Assembly: GCF_026151205.1 (NCBI RefSeq) | Contig: NC_087080.1 | Span: forward strand, 9,265,720-9,329,719 | Direction: 5' to 3' | Length of the DNA: 64,000 nt | Origin: Bolinopsis microptera | Taxonomy: Eukaryota > Ctenophora > Tentaculata > Lobata > Bolinopsidae | Shown here: piece after piece, positions 25,801 to 37,914 of the stretch | Layout: the number at the start of each line of letters is the position of its first letter | Position numbering within the stretch: position 1 is the stretch's first letter | Notes under the pieces: generated by a model | Seen by the model: the letters and a program-made list of their open reading frames with translations, nothing else | What the model was told of the DNA's origin: nothing | The model's database searches: none | Made by a program: the position numbers and the translations under genes

Positions 25801-28800
25801 TTGTTGGCAAAGGGGGTCCTTTGGATGATGAATCAGAAACAGTTGACCCAACTCTTGTCCGAGTATCAGTGGGTTTTGGTGTAGTACCGTGGACATTCTC
25901 GGCATCAGGATCCGGCGTGATAGTTGTGGCTTCGTCTTCAGAACCTTGTTCATCAGACACCGTACTTTTTGTTGGAACCACAATTGGAGGGCTTCCGCTA
26001 ATGTCACTTTTGCCTTCTGATCCATCTGTTGTAGACACTTTGACTGGTTGATCATCATCAGTAGTAGTGGATGGTTTTACTGATTTTGATGAACGTGTTG
26101 TTGGTGAAGTTGGTCCTTTAGAAGCAGTTGATTTGTCTTCTGTCCGAGTATCAGTAGGTTTAGCTGTAGTACCCTCGACGTTGTCAATATCAGCACCAGG
26201 CGTGCCAGTTGTGGCTATTACCTCTGATGATGGCGTATTTGTTTCAACATCTGACTCCTTTCTTTCATCAGAAGGATCTTCAGTTGACATTGGTGGTGTA
26301 GAAAGTCTGGAAGATGCAACATCTTCAGACCGTTGTTCATCAGAGACCGAACTTTTTGTTGGAACCACAGTTGGAGGGCTTCCGCTAATGTCACTTTTGC
26401 CTTCTGATCCATCTGTTGTAGACACTTTGACTGGTTGATCATCATCAGTAGTAGTGGATGGTTTTACTGATTTTGGTGAACGTGTTGTTGGCAAAGGTGG
26501 TCCTTTGGAAGCAGTTGATTTGTCTTCTGGCCGAGTATCAGTGGATGGTTTTTCTGATTTTGGTGAAAGCGTTGTTGGCAAAGGGGGTCCTTTGGATGAT
26601 GAATCAGAAACAGTTGACCCATCTCTTGTCCGAGTATCAGTGGGTTTTGGTGTAGTACCGTGGACATTCTCGGCATCAGGATCCGGCGTGATAGTTGTGG
26701 CTTCGTCTTCAGAACTTTGTTCATCAGAAACCGAACTTTTTGTTGGAACCACAGTTGGAGGGCTTCCGCTTATGTCACTTTTGCCTTCTGATCTATCTGT
26801 TGTGGACACTTTGACTGGTTGATCATCATCAGTAGTAGTAGATGGTTTTATTGATTTTGGTGAAAGTGTAGTTAGTGAAGTTGGTCCTTTAGAAGCAGTT
26901 GATTTGTCTTCTGTCCCAGTATCAGTAGGTTTGGCTGTAGTTCCCTTGACGTTGTCTATATCAGCATCCGATGTGCCAGTTGTGGTTATTACCTCTGATG
27001 ACGGCTTATTTGTTTCAACATCTGACTCGTTACTTTCATCAGAAGGATCTTCAGTTGACATTCTTGGTGTAGAAAGTCTGGAAGATGCAACATCTTCAGA
27101 CCGTTGTTCATCAGAAACCGAACTTTTTGTTGAAACCACAGTTGGAGGGCTTCCGCTAATGTCACTTTTATTTTCTGATCCATCTGTTGTAGACAATTGG
27201 ACTGGTTGATCATCATCAGTAGTAGTAGATGGTTCTTCCGATTTTGGTGAACGTGTTGTTGGCAAAGGTGGTCCTTTGGAAGCAGTTGATTTGTCTTCTG
27301 GCCGAGTATCAGTGGATGGTTTTTCTGATTTTAGTGAAAGCGTTGTTGGCAAAGGGGGTCCTTTCGATGATGAATCAGAAACAGTTGACCCATCTCTTGT
27401 CCGAGTATCAGTGGGTTTTGGTGTAGAACCGTGGACTTTCTCGGCATCAGGATCCGGCGTGATAGTTGTGGCTTCGTCTTCAGAACTTTGTTCATCAGAA
27501 ACCGAACTTTTTGTTGGAACCACAGTTGGAGGGCTTCCACTAATGTCACTTTTGCCTTCTGATCCATCCGTTGTGGACACTTTGACTGGTTGATCATCAT
27601 CAGTAGTAGTGGATGGTTTTACTGATTTTGATGAACGTGTTGTTGGCAAAGGTGGTCCTTTAGAAGCAGTTGATTTGTCTTCTGTCCGAGTATCAGTAGG
27701 TTTAGCTGTAGTACCCTCGACGTTGTCAATATCAGCACCAGGCGTGCCAGTTGTGGCTATTACCTCTGATGATGGCGTATTTGTTTCAACATCTGACTCG
27801 TTACTTTCATCAGAAGGATCTTCAGTTGACAATAGTGGTGTAGAAAGTCTGGAAGATGCAACATCTTCAGACCGTTGTTCATCAGAAACCGAACTTTTTG
27901 TTGGAACCACAGTTGGAGGGCTTCCGCTAATGTCACTTTTATTTTCTGATCCATCTGTTGTAGACACTTGGACTGGTTGATCATCATCAGTAGTAGTGGA
28001 TGGTTCTTCCGATTTTGGTGAACGTGTTGTTGGCAAAGGTGGTCCTTTGGAAGCAGTTGATTTGTCTTGTGGCCGAGTATCAGTGGATGGTTTTTCTGAT
28101 TTTGGTGAAAGCGTTGTTGGCAAAGGGGGTCCTTTGGATGATGAATCAGAAACAGTTGACCCATCTCTTGTCCGAGTATCAGTGGGTTTTGGTGTAGTAC
28201 CGTGGACATTCTCGGCATCAGGATCCGGCGTGATAGTTGTGGCTTCGTCTTCAGAACTTTGTTCATCAGACACCGTACTTTTTGTTGGAACCACAGTTGG
28301 AGGGCTTCCGCTAATGTCACTTTTGCCTTCTGATCCATCCGTTGTGGACACTTTGACTGGTTGATCATCATCAGTAGTAGTGGATGGTTTTACTGATTTT
28401 GATGAACGTGTTGTTGGCAAAGGTGGTCCTTTAGAAGCAGTTGATTTGTCTTCTGTCCGAGTATCAGTAGGTTTAGCTGTAGTACCCTCGACGTTGTCAA
28501 TATCAGCACCAGGCGTGCCAGTTGTGGCTATTACCTCTGATGATGGCGTATTTGTTTCAACATCTGACTCCTTTCTTTCATCAGAAGGATCTTCAGTTGA
28601 CAATAGTGGTGTAGAAAGTCTGGAAGATGCAACATCTTCAGACCGTTGTTCATCAGAAACCGAACTTTTTGTTGGAACCACAGTTGGAGGGCTTCCGCTA
28701 ATGTCACTTTTATTTTCTGATCCATCTGTTGTAGACACTTGGACTGGTTGATCATCATCAGTAGTAGTGGATGGTTCTTCCGATTTTGGTGAACGTGTTG

Positions 28801-31800
28801 TTGGCAAAGGTGGTCCTTTGGAAGCAGTTGATTTGTCTTCTGGCCGAGTATCAGTGGATAGTTTTTCTGATTTTGGTGAAAGCGTTGTTGGCAAAGGGGG
28901 TCCTTTGGATGATGAATCAGAAACAGTTGACCCATCTCTTGTCCGAGTATCAGTGGGTTTTGGTGTAGTACCGTGGACATTCTCGGCATCAGGATCCGGC
29001 GTGATAGTTGTGGCTTCGTCTTCAGAACTTTGTTCATCAGACACCGTACTTTTTGTTGGAACCACAGTTGGAGGGCTTCCGCTAATGTCACTTTTGCCTT
29101 CTGATCCATCCGTTGTGGACACTTTGACTGGTTGATCATCATCAGTAGTAGTGGATGGTTTTACTGATTTTGATGAACGTGTTGTTGGCAAAGGTGGTCC
29201 TTTAGAAGCAGTTGATTTGTCTTCTGTCCGAGTATCAGTAGGTTTAGCTGTAGTACCCTCGACGTTGTCAATATCAGCACCAGGCGTGCCAGTTGTGGCT
29301 ATTACCTCTGATGATGGCGTATTTGTTTCAACATCTGACTCGTTACTTTCATCAGAAGGATCTTCAGTTGACATTGGTGGTGTAGAAAGTCTGGAAGATG
29401 CAACATCTTCAGACCGTTGTTCATCAGAGACCGAACTTTTTGTTGGAACCACAGTTGGAGGGCTTCCGCTAATGTCACTTTTATATTCTGATCCATTTGT
29501 TGTAGACACTTGGACTGGTTGATCATCATCAGTAGTAATAGATGGTTCTTCCGATTTTGGTGAACGTGTTGTTGGCAAAGGTGGTCCTTTGGAAGCAGTT
29601 GATTTGTCTTCTGGCCGAGTATCAGTGGATGGTTTTTCTGATTTTGGTGAAAGCGTTGTTGGCAAAGGGGGTCCTTTCGATGATGAATCAGAAACAGTTG
29701 ACCCATCTCTTGTCCGAGTATCAGTGGGTTTTGGTGTAGAACCGTGGACATTCTCGGCATCAGGATCCGGCGTGATAGTTGTGGCTTCGTCTTCAGAACT
29801 TTGTTCATCAGAAACCGAACTTTTTGTTGGAACCACAGTTGGAGGGCTTCCGCTTATGTCACTTTTGCCTTCTGATCCATCTGTTGTGGACACTTTGACT
29901 GGTTGATCATCATCAGTAGTAGTAGATGATTTTTCCGATTTGGACGAAAGTGTTGTTGGCAAAGGTGGTCCTTTAGAAGCAGTTGATTTGTCTTCTGTCC
30001 GAGTATCAGTAGGTTTAGCTGTAGTACCCTCGACGTTGTCAATATCAGCACCAGGCGTGCCAGTTGTGGCTATTACCTCTGATGATGGCGTATTTGTTTC
30101 AACATCTGACTCGTTACTTTCATCAGAAGGATCTTCAGTTGACATTGGTGGTGTAGAAAGTCTGGAAGATGCAACATCTTCAGACCGTTGTTCATCAGAG
30201 ACCGAACTTTTTGTTGGAACCACAGTTGGAGGGCTTCCGCTAATGTCACTTTTATATTCTGATCCATTTGTTGTAGACACTTGGACTGGTTGATCATCAT
30301 CAGTAGTAATAGATGGTTCTTCCGATTTTGGTGAACGTGTTGTTGGCAAAGGTGGTCCTTTGGAAGCAGTTGATTTGTCTTCTGGCCGAGTATCAGTGGA
30401 TGGTTTTTCTGATTTTGGTGAAAGCGTTGTTGGCAAAGGGGGTCCTTTCGATGATGAATCAGAAACAGTTGACCCATCTCTTGTCCGAGTATCAGTGGGT
30501 TTTGGTGTAGAACCGTGGACATTCTCGGCATCAGGATCCGGCGTGATAGTTGTGGCTTCGTCTTCAGAACTTTGTTCATCAGAAACCGAACTTTTTGTTG
30601 GAACCACAGTTGGAGGGCTTCCGCTTATGTCACTTTTGCCTTCTGATCCATCTGTTGTGGACACTTTGACTGGTTGATCATCATCAGTAGTAGTAGATGA
30701 TTTTTCCGATTTGGACGAAAGTGTTGTTGGCAAAGGTGGTCCTTTAGAAGCAGTTGATTTGTCTTCTGTCCGAGTATCAGTAGGTTTAGCTGTAGTACCC
30801 TCGACGTTGTCAATATCAGCACCAGGCGTGCCAGTTGTGGCTATTACCTCTGATGATGGCGTATTTGTTTCAACATCTGACTCCTTTCTTTCACCAGAAG
30901 GATCTTCAGCTGACATTGGTGGTGTAGAAAGTCTGGTAGATACAACGTCTTCTGACCTTTGTTCATCAGAAACCGAACTTTCTGTTGGAACCACAATTGG
31001 AGGGCTTCCGCTAATGTCACTTTTGTCTTGATCTGACCTATCCGTTGTAGACAAACTGACTGATTGAACATCATCAGTAGTAGTGGATTGTTTTTCCGAT
31101 ATTTGTGAAAGCGTTGTTGGCAAAGGGGGTCCTTTGGATGATGAATCAGAAACAATTGACCCATCTCTTGTCCAAGTATCAATGAGTTTTGGTGTAGTAC
31201 CGTGGACGTTCTCGGCATCAGGATCCGGCGTGATAGTTGTGGCTTCGTCTTCAGAACTTTGTTCATCAGAAACCGAACTTTCTGTTGGAACCACAGTTGG
31301 AGGGCTTCCGCTAATGTCACTTTTGTCTTCTGACCCATCCGTTGTAGACAAACTGACTGGTTGATCATCATCAGTAGTAGTGGATGGTTTTTCAGATTTT
31401 GGTGAAAGCGTTGTTGGCAAAGGGGGTCCTTTAGAAGCAGTTGATTTGTCTTTTGTCCGAGTATCAATAGGTTTGGGTGTAGTACCGTCGACGTTGCCAG
31501 CACCAGGCGTGCCAGTTGAGGCTATTACCTCTGATGATGGCGTATTTGTTTCAACATCCGACTTGTTACTTTCATCAGAAGGATCTTCGGTTGACATTGG
31601 TGGTGTAGAAAGTCTGGTAGATACAACGTCTTCAGACCTCTGTTCATCAGAAACCGAACTCTTTGTTTGAACCACAGTTGGAGGGCTTCCACTAATGTTA
31701 CTTTTGTCTTCTGACCCATCCGTTGTAGACATTTTGATTGGTTGATCGTCAGCAGAAGTGGATGGTTTTTCCGATTTTGACGAAAGCGTTGTTGGCAAAG

Positions 31801-32305
31801 GTGGTCCTTTAGAAACAGTTGATTTGTCTTCTGGCCGAGTATCAGTAGGTTTGGGTGTAGTACCGTGGACGTTGTCAGCATCAGGATCTGGCGTGCCAGT
31901 TGTGGCTATTACCTTTGATGATGACGTATTTATTTCAACATCTGTAGATTGCTCGGTTGTAACCTTGGCGGGTTGATGATGAGCAGTTGAGGTTGGTCTT
32001 TCAGTAATTTGTGTACTTGGTACCGGTGTAGTAGGCAACAATGTCTTTGTTACTTCAATAGGACGGTCGGTGGGTACTTCTGTTGAAACGTGAACTGAGG
32101 GTGACAAATATATATTGTCACAAACATCGCCTATTTCAACGTTGAACCCTTCCTCTTTATCCCCTGTATTCCTTGTTTTCTTTGTATCTGACCCAGACGC
32201 ACAAGCAGTTTTGAAAGAGGTTGCGAAATCGCATCTTTGACTTGGAGAATCTCTTTGACACAGAATAGCAGTACAATTAGAATACCATGTGTTCTGTCCC
32301 ATTTT
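22895..32305 (-). CDS. Giant gene exon of 9.4 kb: C8 second half, about 3,000-residue mucin repeat domain, C8 first half
   Basis: The exon begins at acceptor ctttcag (AAAATGGGA) with NTWYSNCTAILCQRDSPSQR, a C8 second half that continues to GDVCDN. It ends with KKCDHDEVYKMLVLDICSDI and WKCNK|GTTAAA, a C8 first half. The interior is one uninterrupted frame of Ser/Thr/Pro/Asp repeats with no stop and almost no Cys, made of a 257-residue higher-order unit in its C-terminal-facing-N half (about 24.7-31.5 kb). Motifs include DISGSPPTVVPTKSSVSDEQ and GPPLPTTLSPKSEKPSTDTR. Entry and exit are both phase 0. A single exon this long in an intron-rich gene is typical of mucin PTS domains. Confidence 0.9.
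24700..31500. repeat. Higher-order coding repeat, 771-bp unit (257 residues), about 8 copies
   Basis: Equivalent positions recur every 771 bases (27609, 28380, 29151; also 29302 and 30073; 25296 and 26067). Each unit contains two or three sub-repeats related to the 94-residue unit of the neighbouring exon. The copies starting near 29151 and 29922 are identical wherever compared. Confidence 0.9.
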
Positions 32306-32537
32306 CTGAAAGAATTTGCTGCTTGCTGTCATGCAACATTAAAAACAGATACACCAAAATTAAAACGAGAGGGGCGTTTATTTGCTACATTTTTAAAAGT
32401 AAAATTGTGCAGTCCGAGTGAGGCTGAAAGAATCAAAGTGCTTTCAAAGGTAAACCCCGGTAATGATATGCTCATTTATAAAGGACATGTATTTTCAAAG
32501 AGAAAGGACATGTATTGATCTACATATAACAACAATT

Positions 32538-33430
32538 GGCAACTTGGTCGTTTAGCTCCGGACAGTCTATGCAACGTCTATGCAACGTCCATGCAACAAC
32601 AAAAGAACCGTCTATGCAACGTCTATGCAACGTCCCTGCACAATGAACACTCTATGCACACTCCCTGCACGGTCAGTCTATGCAACGTCTATGCAACGTC
32701 TATGCAACGTCTATGCAACGTCTATGCAACGTCCCTGCACAGTACCATATGAACACCGGCTACTAGCCGGCTACTAGCCGGCTAGTAGCCACTTTTGTAA
32801 TAACAGCTCCTCAACTTCACATTACCAACCGGCTACTAACCGGCACTTGAAAAGTGGTCACTAGCCGGCTACTAACCGGCTACTAGCCGGCTAGTGACCA
32901 CAAAGTGGCTACTAACCGGCTACTAAGCGGTCACTAGCCGGCTATTAGCCGAGCTCTAAAGCTCTAAAGGTTTGGAACTAGAAGGTCCGCTTTAGAGCCG
33001 GCTAGTGACCGGTTAGTAGCCACTTGGTGGTTACTAGCCGGTTAGTAGCCGGTTAGTAGCCGGCTAGTGACCGGTTAGTAGCCACTTTGTGGTCACTAGC
33101 CGGCTAGTAGCCGGTTAGTAGCCGGCTAGTGACCACTTTTCAAGTGCCGGTTAGTAGCCGGTTGTTAATGTGAAGTTGAGGAGCTGTTATTACAAAAGTG
33201 GCTACTAGCCGGCTAGTAGCCGGCTAGTAGCCGGTGTTCATATGGTACTGTGCAGGGACGTTGCATAGACGTTGCATAGACGTTGCATAGACTGACCGTG
33301 CAGGGAGTGTGCATAGAGTGTTCATTGTGCAGGGACGTTGCATAGACGTTGCATAGACGGTTCTTTTGTTGTTGCACGGACGTTGCATAGACGTTGCATA
33401 GACTGTCCGGAGCTAAACGACCAACTTCCC
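32538..33430. mobile_element. Foldback DNA transposon (non-autonomous) in an intron
   Basis: The element is an almost perfect inverted repeat: the left arm (GGCAACTTGGTCGTTTAGC...) and the right arm (complement of GGGAAGTTGGTCGTTTAGC...) run toward a short loop near 32980. The outer arm parts contain repeated CTATGCAACG blocks and the inner parts repeated CCGGCTA(C/G)TA blocks. It is flanked on both sides by the 8-base direct repeat CAACAATT (32530-32537 and 33431-33438). An 8-base duplication suggests the hAT, P or a related superfamily. It has no transposase. It lies between giant-gene exons 33467-33889 and 22895-32305, and splicing should remove it. Confidence 0.85.
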
Positions 33431-33466
33431 CAACAATTAAACATACGCAATCTCCCTCACTCATAC

Positions 33467-33889
33467 CTGACTACAAAGCACATTTTCCAGGCTGATTGTA
33501 AAGAGTAGCTCCTTACAGAACTGAGACACACTCTCCTTATAATCTGTATCCTGGCTACACCTGTTCTCCTTGTCACCAGTCTCCTTGTCACCAGGCTCCT
33601 TGTCACCAGGCTCCTTGTCACCAGGCTCCTTGTCACCAGGCTCCTTGTCACCAGGCTCCTTGTCACCAGGTTCCTCTGTTGTGATACCAGGGGTTGTTGA
33701 CCCATCATGTAGTGAAACCGTGCTATGTGCAGTTGTAGGACTCACTTCCTCCTCACAGTCAGCTGATATCACCTCTATTCCAATATCCCAGCACGATTGC
33801 CTGTACCCCTGGGCCGCTTTGCAGCGACTTGAGGGGTCTGAGCACAACAGAGATACACATTCTTGATAAACTTTCGCTGCGTCGATTTT
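33467..33889 (-). CDS. Giant gene exon: C8 second half, EPGDK linker, C8 first half
   Basis: Acceptor aatttcag, donor CAG|GTATGA, phase 0 on both sides. It encodes KIDAAKVYQECVSLLC, RCKAAQGYRQSCWDIGIEVI and ADCEE (second half), then a linker with tandem EPGDK pentapeptides (15-base unit, about six), then RCSQDTDYKESVSQFCKELL and LENVLCSQ (first half). This exon shows the repeat grammar of the gene most clearly: half module, mucin-like linker, half module. The plus-strand SPGSL frame is a shadow. Confidence 0.9.
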
Positions 33890-34093
33890 CTGAAATTTTA
33901 GGAAGTTAAGATACCCATGTTTTTAGAAATGTGCCATTTTTATACCGACGAACTATTTATTTATTAAGGAATTTGTACGATGTTTGATTTGGAAATTTAT
34001 GGAGTTCAACAAGACAACTGCTTACCCAACTGCTTACATCAAGCAATGAAAAATAAATATACATTTCCCTCTTAGTCAAAAAATCATACTCAC

Positions 34094-34785
34094 GGGAGTG
34101 CACTTCAAGTTAGACTGGTCCCCATAAACTGCCGAGAAACAAAACTCCGCTGCCACTATCTTGAAATCCTGACTAAGAGCACAAAAGTTCGTTTTGATCT
34201 CAGGAGTTGGGATTTCAGGGCTGCTTGGTGTCACGTCGTTAGGTCCATCTGTTAGTGTCTCTGTTGAGAGATCTATGTTTGGAGTTGTAAGATCAGTAGT
34301 AAATCTGTTGGTGATAACATCATCTGTTCTATCAGATTCGTCAGTTGATTTCTCAGATCCATCAGTCGAGTTCTCAGATTTCTCAGTTGATTTCTCAGAT
34401 TCATCAGTCGATTTCTCAGATTCATCAGTTGATTTCTCAGATCCATCAGTCGATTTCTCAGATTCATCAGTCGATTTCTCAGATTCATCAGTCGATTTCT
34501 CAGATTCATCAGTCGATTTCTCAGATTCATCAGTTGATTTCTCAGATTCATCAGTTGATTTCTCAGATTCATCAGTCGATTTCTTAGATTCATCAGTCGA
34601 TTTCTCAGATTCATCAGTCGATTTCTCAGATTCATCAGTTGACTTCTCTGAATGATCAGTTGGTTTCTCAGATTCATCAGTCGATTTCTCCCGTTCATCA
34701 GTACTAGAAATCGTAGGTTCAGTGCTAGTATCACTTCTTTTACTAGGAGTTGTAGTTGTTTTCTCTTTCGGTCCTTCATCAGTAC
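34094..34785 (-). CDS. Giant gene exon: TDESEKS heptad linker and C8 first half
   Basis: The chosen acceptor is ctacatcag before GTACTGATG, because it is the one that matches the phase-1 donor of the preceding exon. The exon encodes about 20 near-perfect copies of S-T-D-E-S-E-K (21-base unit), a Thr/Pro stretch, then NFCALSQDFKIVAAEFCFSA and SNLKCTP before donor CCC|GTGAGT. This linker is highly acidic and serine-rich, with fewer prolines than the others. Phase 0 exit agrees with 33889. Confidence 0.85.
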
Positions 34786-34949
34786 CTGATGTAGTGACAT
34801 ATTTAAATAAATTATCACAGAATATAGGGTCAGAGCTCGGATAACCCTGGACGACAATTAAACGCTGGTCTCACCATCAGCTGCTACCAACCTCCATAAA
34901 GACAACATTTCAGAAATTAAGGTACACAAGATCAAACAGAATTTGAAGA

Positions 34950-35680
34950 TGTAGTTACCAATCTAGTTACTAATGTAGTTACTAATTTAGTTACTAATGT
35001 AGTTACTAATTTAGTTACTAATGTAGTTACTAATTTAATTAATAATGTAGGTATTTTCATGCAGTTACTCATGTAGTAACTAATTTAGTTTATAGTGTAG
35101 TATGTAATGTAGTTTATAATGTAGTTACCAATGTAGTTACTAATGTAGTTACTAATTTAGTTACTAATGTAGTTACTAATTTAGTTACTAATGTAAGTAT
35201 TGTCATGCAGTTACTGATGTAGTAACTAATTTAGTTTATAGTGTAGTTTATAGTGTAGTTTATAATGTATTTTATAATGTAAGTATTGTCATGCAGTTAC
35301 TATTGTAGTAACTAATTTAGTTTATAGTGTAGTATATAATATAGTTTATAATTTATTTTATAATGTAAGTATTGTCATGCAGTTACTAATGTAGTAACTA
35401 ATTTAGTTTATAGTGTAGTATGTAATGTAGTTACCAATGTAGTTACTAATGTAGTTAATAATGTAGTTACCAATGTAGTTACTAATGTAGTTACTAATTT
35501 AGTTACTAATGTAAGTATTGTCATGTAGTTACTGATGTAGTAACTAATTTAGTTTATAGTGTAGTTTATAATGTAGTTTATAATGTATTTTGTAATGTAG
35601 GTATTGTCATGCAGTTACTAATGTAGTAACTAATTTAGTTTATAGCGTAGTATATAATGTAGTTACTAATGTAGTTACTA
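34950..35680. repeat. Intronic tandem repeat of GTAGTTACTAAT
   Basis: About 730 bases of 12-base related units (GTAGTTACTAAT, TTAGTTACTAAT, TTAGTTTATAGT) arranged in a longer irregular period. It fills most of one intron and abuts the 5' splice site of the exon ending at 35686. Confidence 0.9.
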
Positions 35681-35685
35681 GTTAC

Positions 35686-36142
35686 CTGGTACATCAGATC
35701 CAATTTCGTCAGTAGGTCTGGCTGTCACTGATTGAGTGGGTCTCGTTCCGAGCGTAGTAAAAGAGGTTATATCAATGGTTGTGGCGTTCCAAGCTGGCTG
35801 AACGATTCCTTTCTCGGTAGAGGTTACCACAGTTGGATTGGAGGATGGTCGTGGAGTTGTCGGTAGCTGACGAGAGGTGATCACTGACGGTGTCACCTCA
35901 TCACCGATGGGTGCTGAAGTAACATCTCCAGCTTTGGTAACAGTAGGTTTTACTGATGGAGGAGATTTAGTGATAGAGGGGGTTACACCACCACATCCCT
36001 TCACTTCAGGAGATACCGTGACCCCCACTTTTAGACACGTGGTCTTGTAGGCCTCAACAGCTTGGCATCTAGCAGTCGGGTCAACACAGAGGGACTTAAA
36101 ACACGTGTCGTATAGTTTGGACACTTGCCGCTTCTTTAGCTT
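35686..36142 (-). CDS. Giant gene exon: C8 second half and Thr/Pro linker
   Basis: Acceptor tatttcag (AAGCTAAAG), donor CCAG|GTAACT. It encodes VSKLYDTCFKSLC, RCQAVEAYKTTCLKVGVTVS and a final KGC, completing the module begun in the exon ending at 36304. A Thr/Pro/Val linker follows. Phase 0 in, phase 1 out. This exon carries no first half at its end; the linker continues in exon 34094-34785. Confidence 0.85.
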
Positions 36143-36303
36143 CTGAAATACGATAACACTTTACAGTTATTTTATATTCATTTATTGTTTATTATTGTTA
36201 GTTGGTTAAAAGATACTGCAGTGTGGAAGACAAGCTAATACGTCAAAATATAGAAAGCGGGAACCTAAAATTGAACCTGATAAAAGAAGAGAGAAATGTT
36301 TAC

Positions 36304-36750
36304 CTTGTTACATTTCGGGTCAGATAACGGTCCGAATACGAGGGAGAAACAGTAGTCAGTGGCTACATTCCTATAATCATGGCTCTTGCTGCACAGATCA
36401 GGTTTAACAGTTGTGGCAGGTACGGTCGGAGTGGTGAGCCTATCCGTCTTCATATCTTTTGGGGTGGTAGGTAGTCTCACAGTCGAGCTGCTGTCTTCTT
36501 GAGCTGAGCTCGGCTTACTTGATTTAGAATCTTCAGTTGGACGCTCTGATGCAGGTGTTGTAGGCTCGATAAACCTCGACGTTTTCTCTAGATTAGCAGC
36601 CTCGCATTCACTAGCCACGGTAATGTGGACTCCCAAAGCAGAGCAAAATGCCTGGAACTCAGCTTGGAAAGCACAGCGTTCAAGTTTAGTACAAGTCTCC
36701 TGACAGCTAATAAAGAGGTGGGTCGTGACCACTTCCAGCTCTCCTACTAT
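36304..36750 (-). CDS. Giant gene exon: C8-like second half, linker, C8 first half
   Basis: Acceptor attgcag (ATAGTAGGA), donor AAG|GTAAAC, phase 0 on both sides. It encodes THLFISCQETCTKLERCAFQ and FCSALGVHITVASEC, a Ser/Thr/Pro linker, then LCSKSHDYRNVATDYCFSLV and PKCNK. The last residues before the intron (CNK) match those of the exon ending at 22895, showing a conserved split point. Confidence 0.85.
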
Positions 36751-36954
36751 CTGCAATAAGTTATTGTGTGAGAAGCTTTATTGTAATTAGAATTAATACA
36801 TAGCTTCAAGGAATATTTTAGAGGACAATTAATTATGTAAACAATTACTTTTGTGGACGACCACTTTTTGCAGTTCAGATATAATGTTTGTTAATTTGTG
36901 ACGTGAAATATATACTTCTCCACGCCGCCTAACAGACGGTATGGTATGAAATGT

Positions 36955-37250
36955 ATGTATAAAATAAAGCACGCATACCTACGCGCGTGCTTTATTTAAT
37001 ATCCACTCAAGGGCTTTAGTCGCCGGGTGGATCTAATTATACTATTTGTTCACTTCTTTATCTGCGATTAATAAGAAAGAGCCGGTATTTGCACCCGGCT
37101 TCGCTTTTAGTAGACTTGACTCTGTCTAGTGCGATACCCGATCAATGAATATTGTACGGCTGCGCCTCGGGCAATTGATCGTGAACTTGCTATACAAAGT
37201 AGGACTTAGTCACTTTGTTATTTGTGTGATTCTACTTTGCTGTACCGTTA
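36955..37250. other. Cluster of consecutive stem-loops
   Basis: In order: AATAAAGCACGC...GCGTGCTTTATT (about 36963-36997), AGCCGG...CCCGGCT (about 37080-37101), GATCAAT...ATTGATC (about 37140-37171) and CAAAGTAG...CTACTTTG (about 37195-37240). Four hairpins in under 300 bases of a generally unstructured intron is unusual. No coding frame and no known RNA family was recognised. Confidence 0.5.
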
Positions 37251-37788
37251 AAATTAGTTATTAATCGTCGTTGGTAGAAAGACGCGTGTTTTCAGGTCAC
37301 GGGAAGAAGCTCACTATTGACCACATCTATCATTGAAACAAAGAAGCGTGTAAGAAGGTTAAAACGCCTGTAATCAACTACCACTACCCCTTCAAAATAC
37401 CTCTAAACACCGGTGAATGGTGTCCTGTCCGTAAAAGAAGTCCAAGCAGTGTTCGGCTCGTGATTCCAGAGAACACGTTTTATCAAGTGAGGCGGGCGTT
37501 GTAGTGGAGTCGTCTATCTTTTGTTTACATTCCTCCCTGAAAATAGTTTTACTCATTTCTCTTGAAATCGCTTCATCTTAGTAACTTGATGCCAAATCAT
37601 TAAAGTTCTCTAATTAAAAATAATTACAGCCGATCATTAAGAGATGAAATAGTCGTTATAAGCTATTTAAGGCCTAGTTTCGGTTCAGAAGAACATGAAA
37701 TCAAGATTCCTGACTGTAATCATCAGCCAAATATCTTACTACAAGCTAATTCAAGTGCGTCATGTGTCTGTGAACATTTTAAAAAAGG

Positions 37789-37914
37789 TGGTCATGTTTT
37801 CTAAATAATGATTGCTCCAGGAATATCTCGTGGTAATGTTTTCTAAATAATGATTGCTCCAGGAATATCTCGTGGTAATGTTTTCTAAATAATGATTGCT
37901 CCAGGAATATCTCG
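37789..37914. repeat. Three tandem copies of a 42-bp unit
   Basis: The unit is TGGT(C/A)ATGTTTTCTAAA then TAATGATTGCTCCAGGAATA and TCTCG. Copies are nearly identical. Confidence 0.95.

Noticed and set aside
32538-33430. CRISPR-like array of short repeats (CTATGCAACG)
   Set aside because: The repeats have no regular unique spacers and are mirrored in a long palindrome with a target-site duplication in an animal intron; it is a transposon.
34194-34655. Plus-strand ORF of SVDFSDS repeats, and the 194-aa minus frame at 34273-34857 (MNLRNRL repeats)
   Set aside because: Both are other-frame readings of the 21-bp repeat. Only the T-D-E-S-E-K-S frame joins in phase to both neighbouring exons and ends in a C8 first half.
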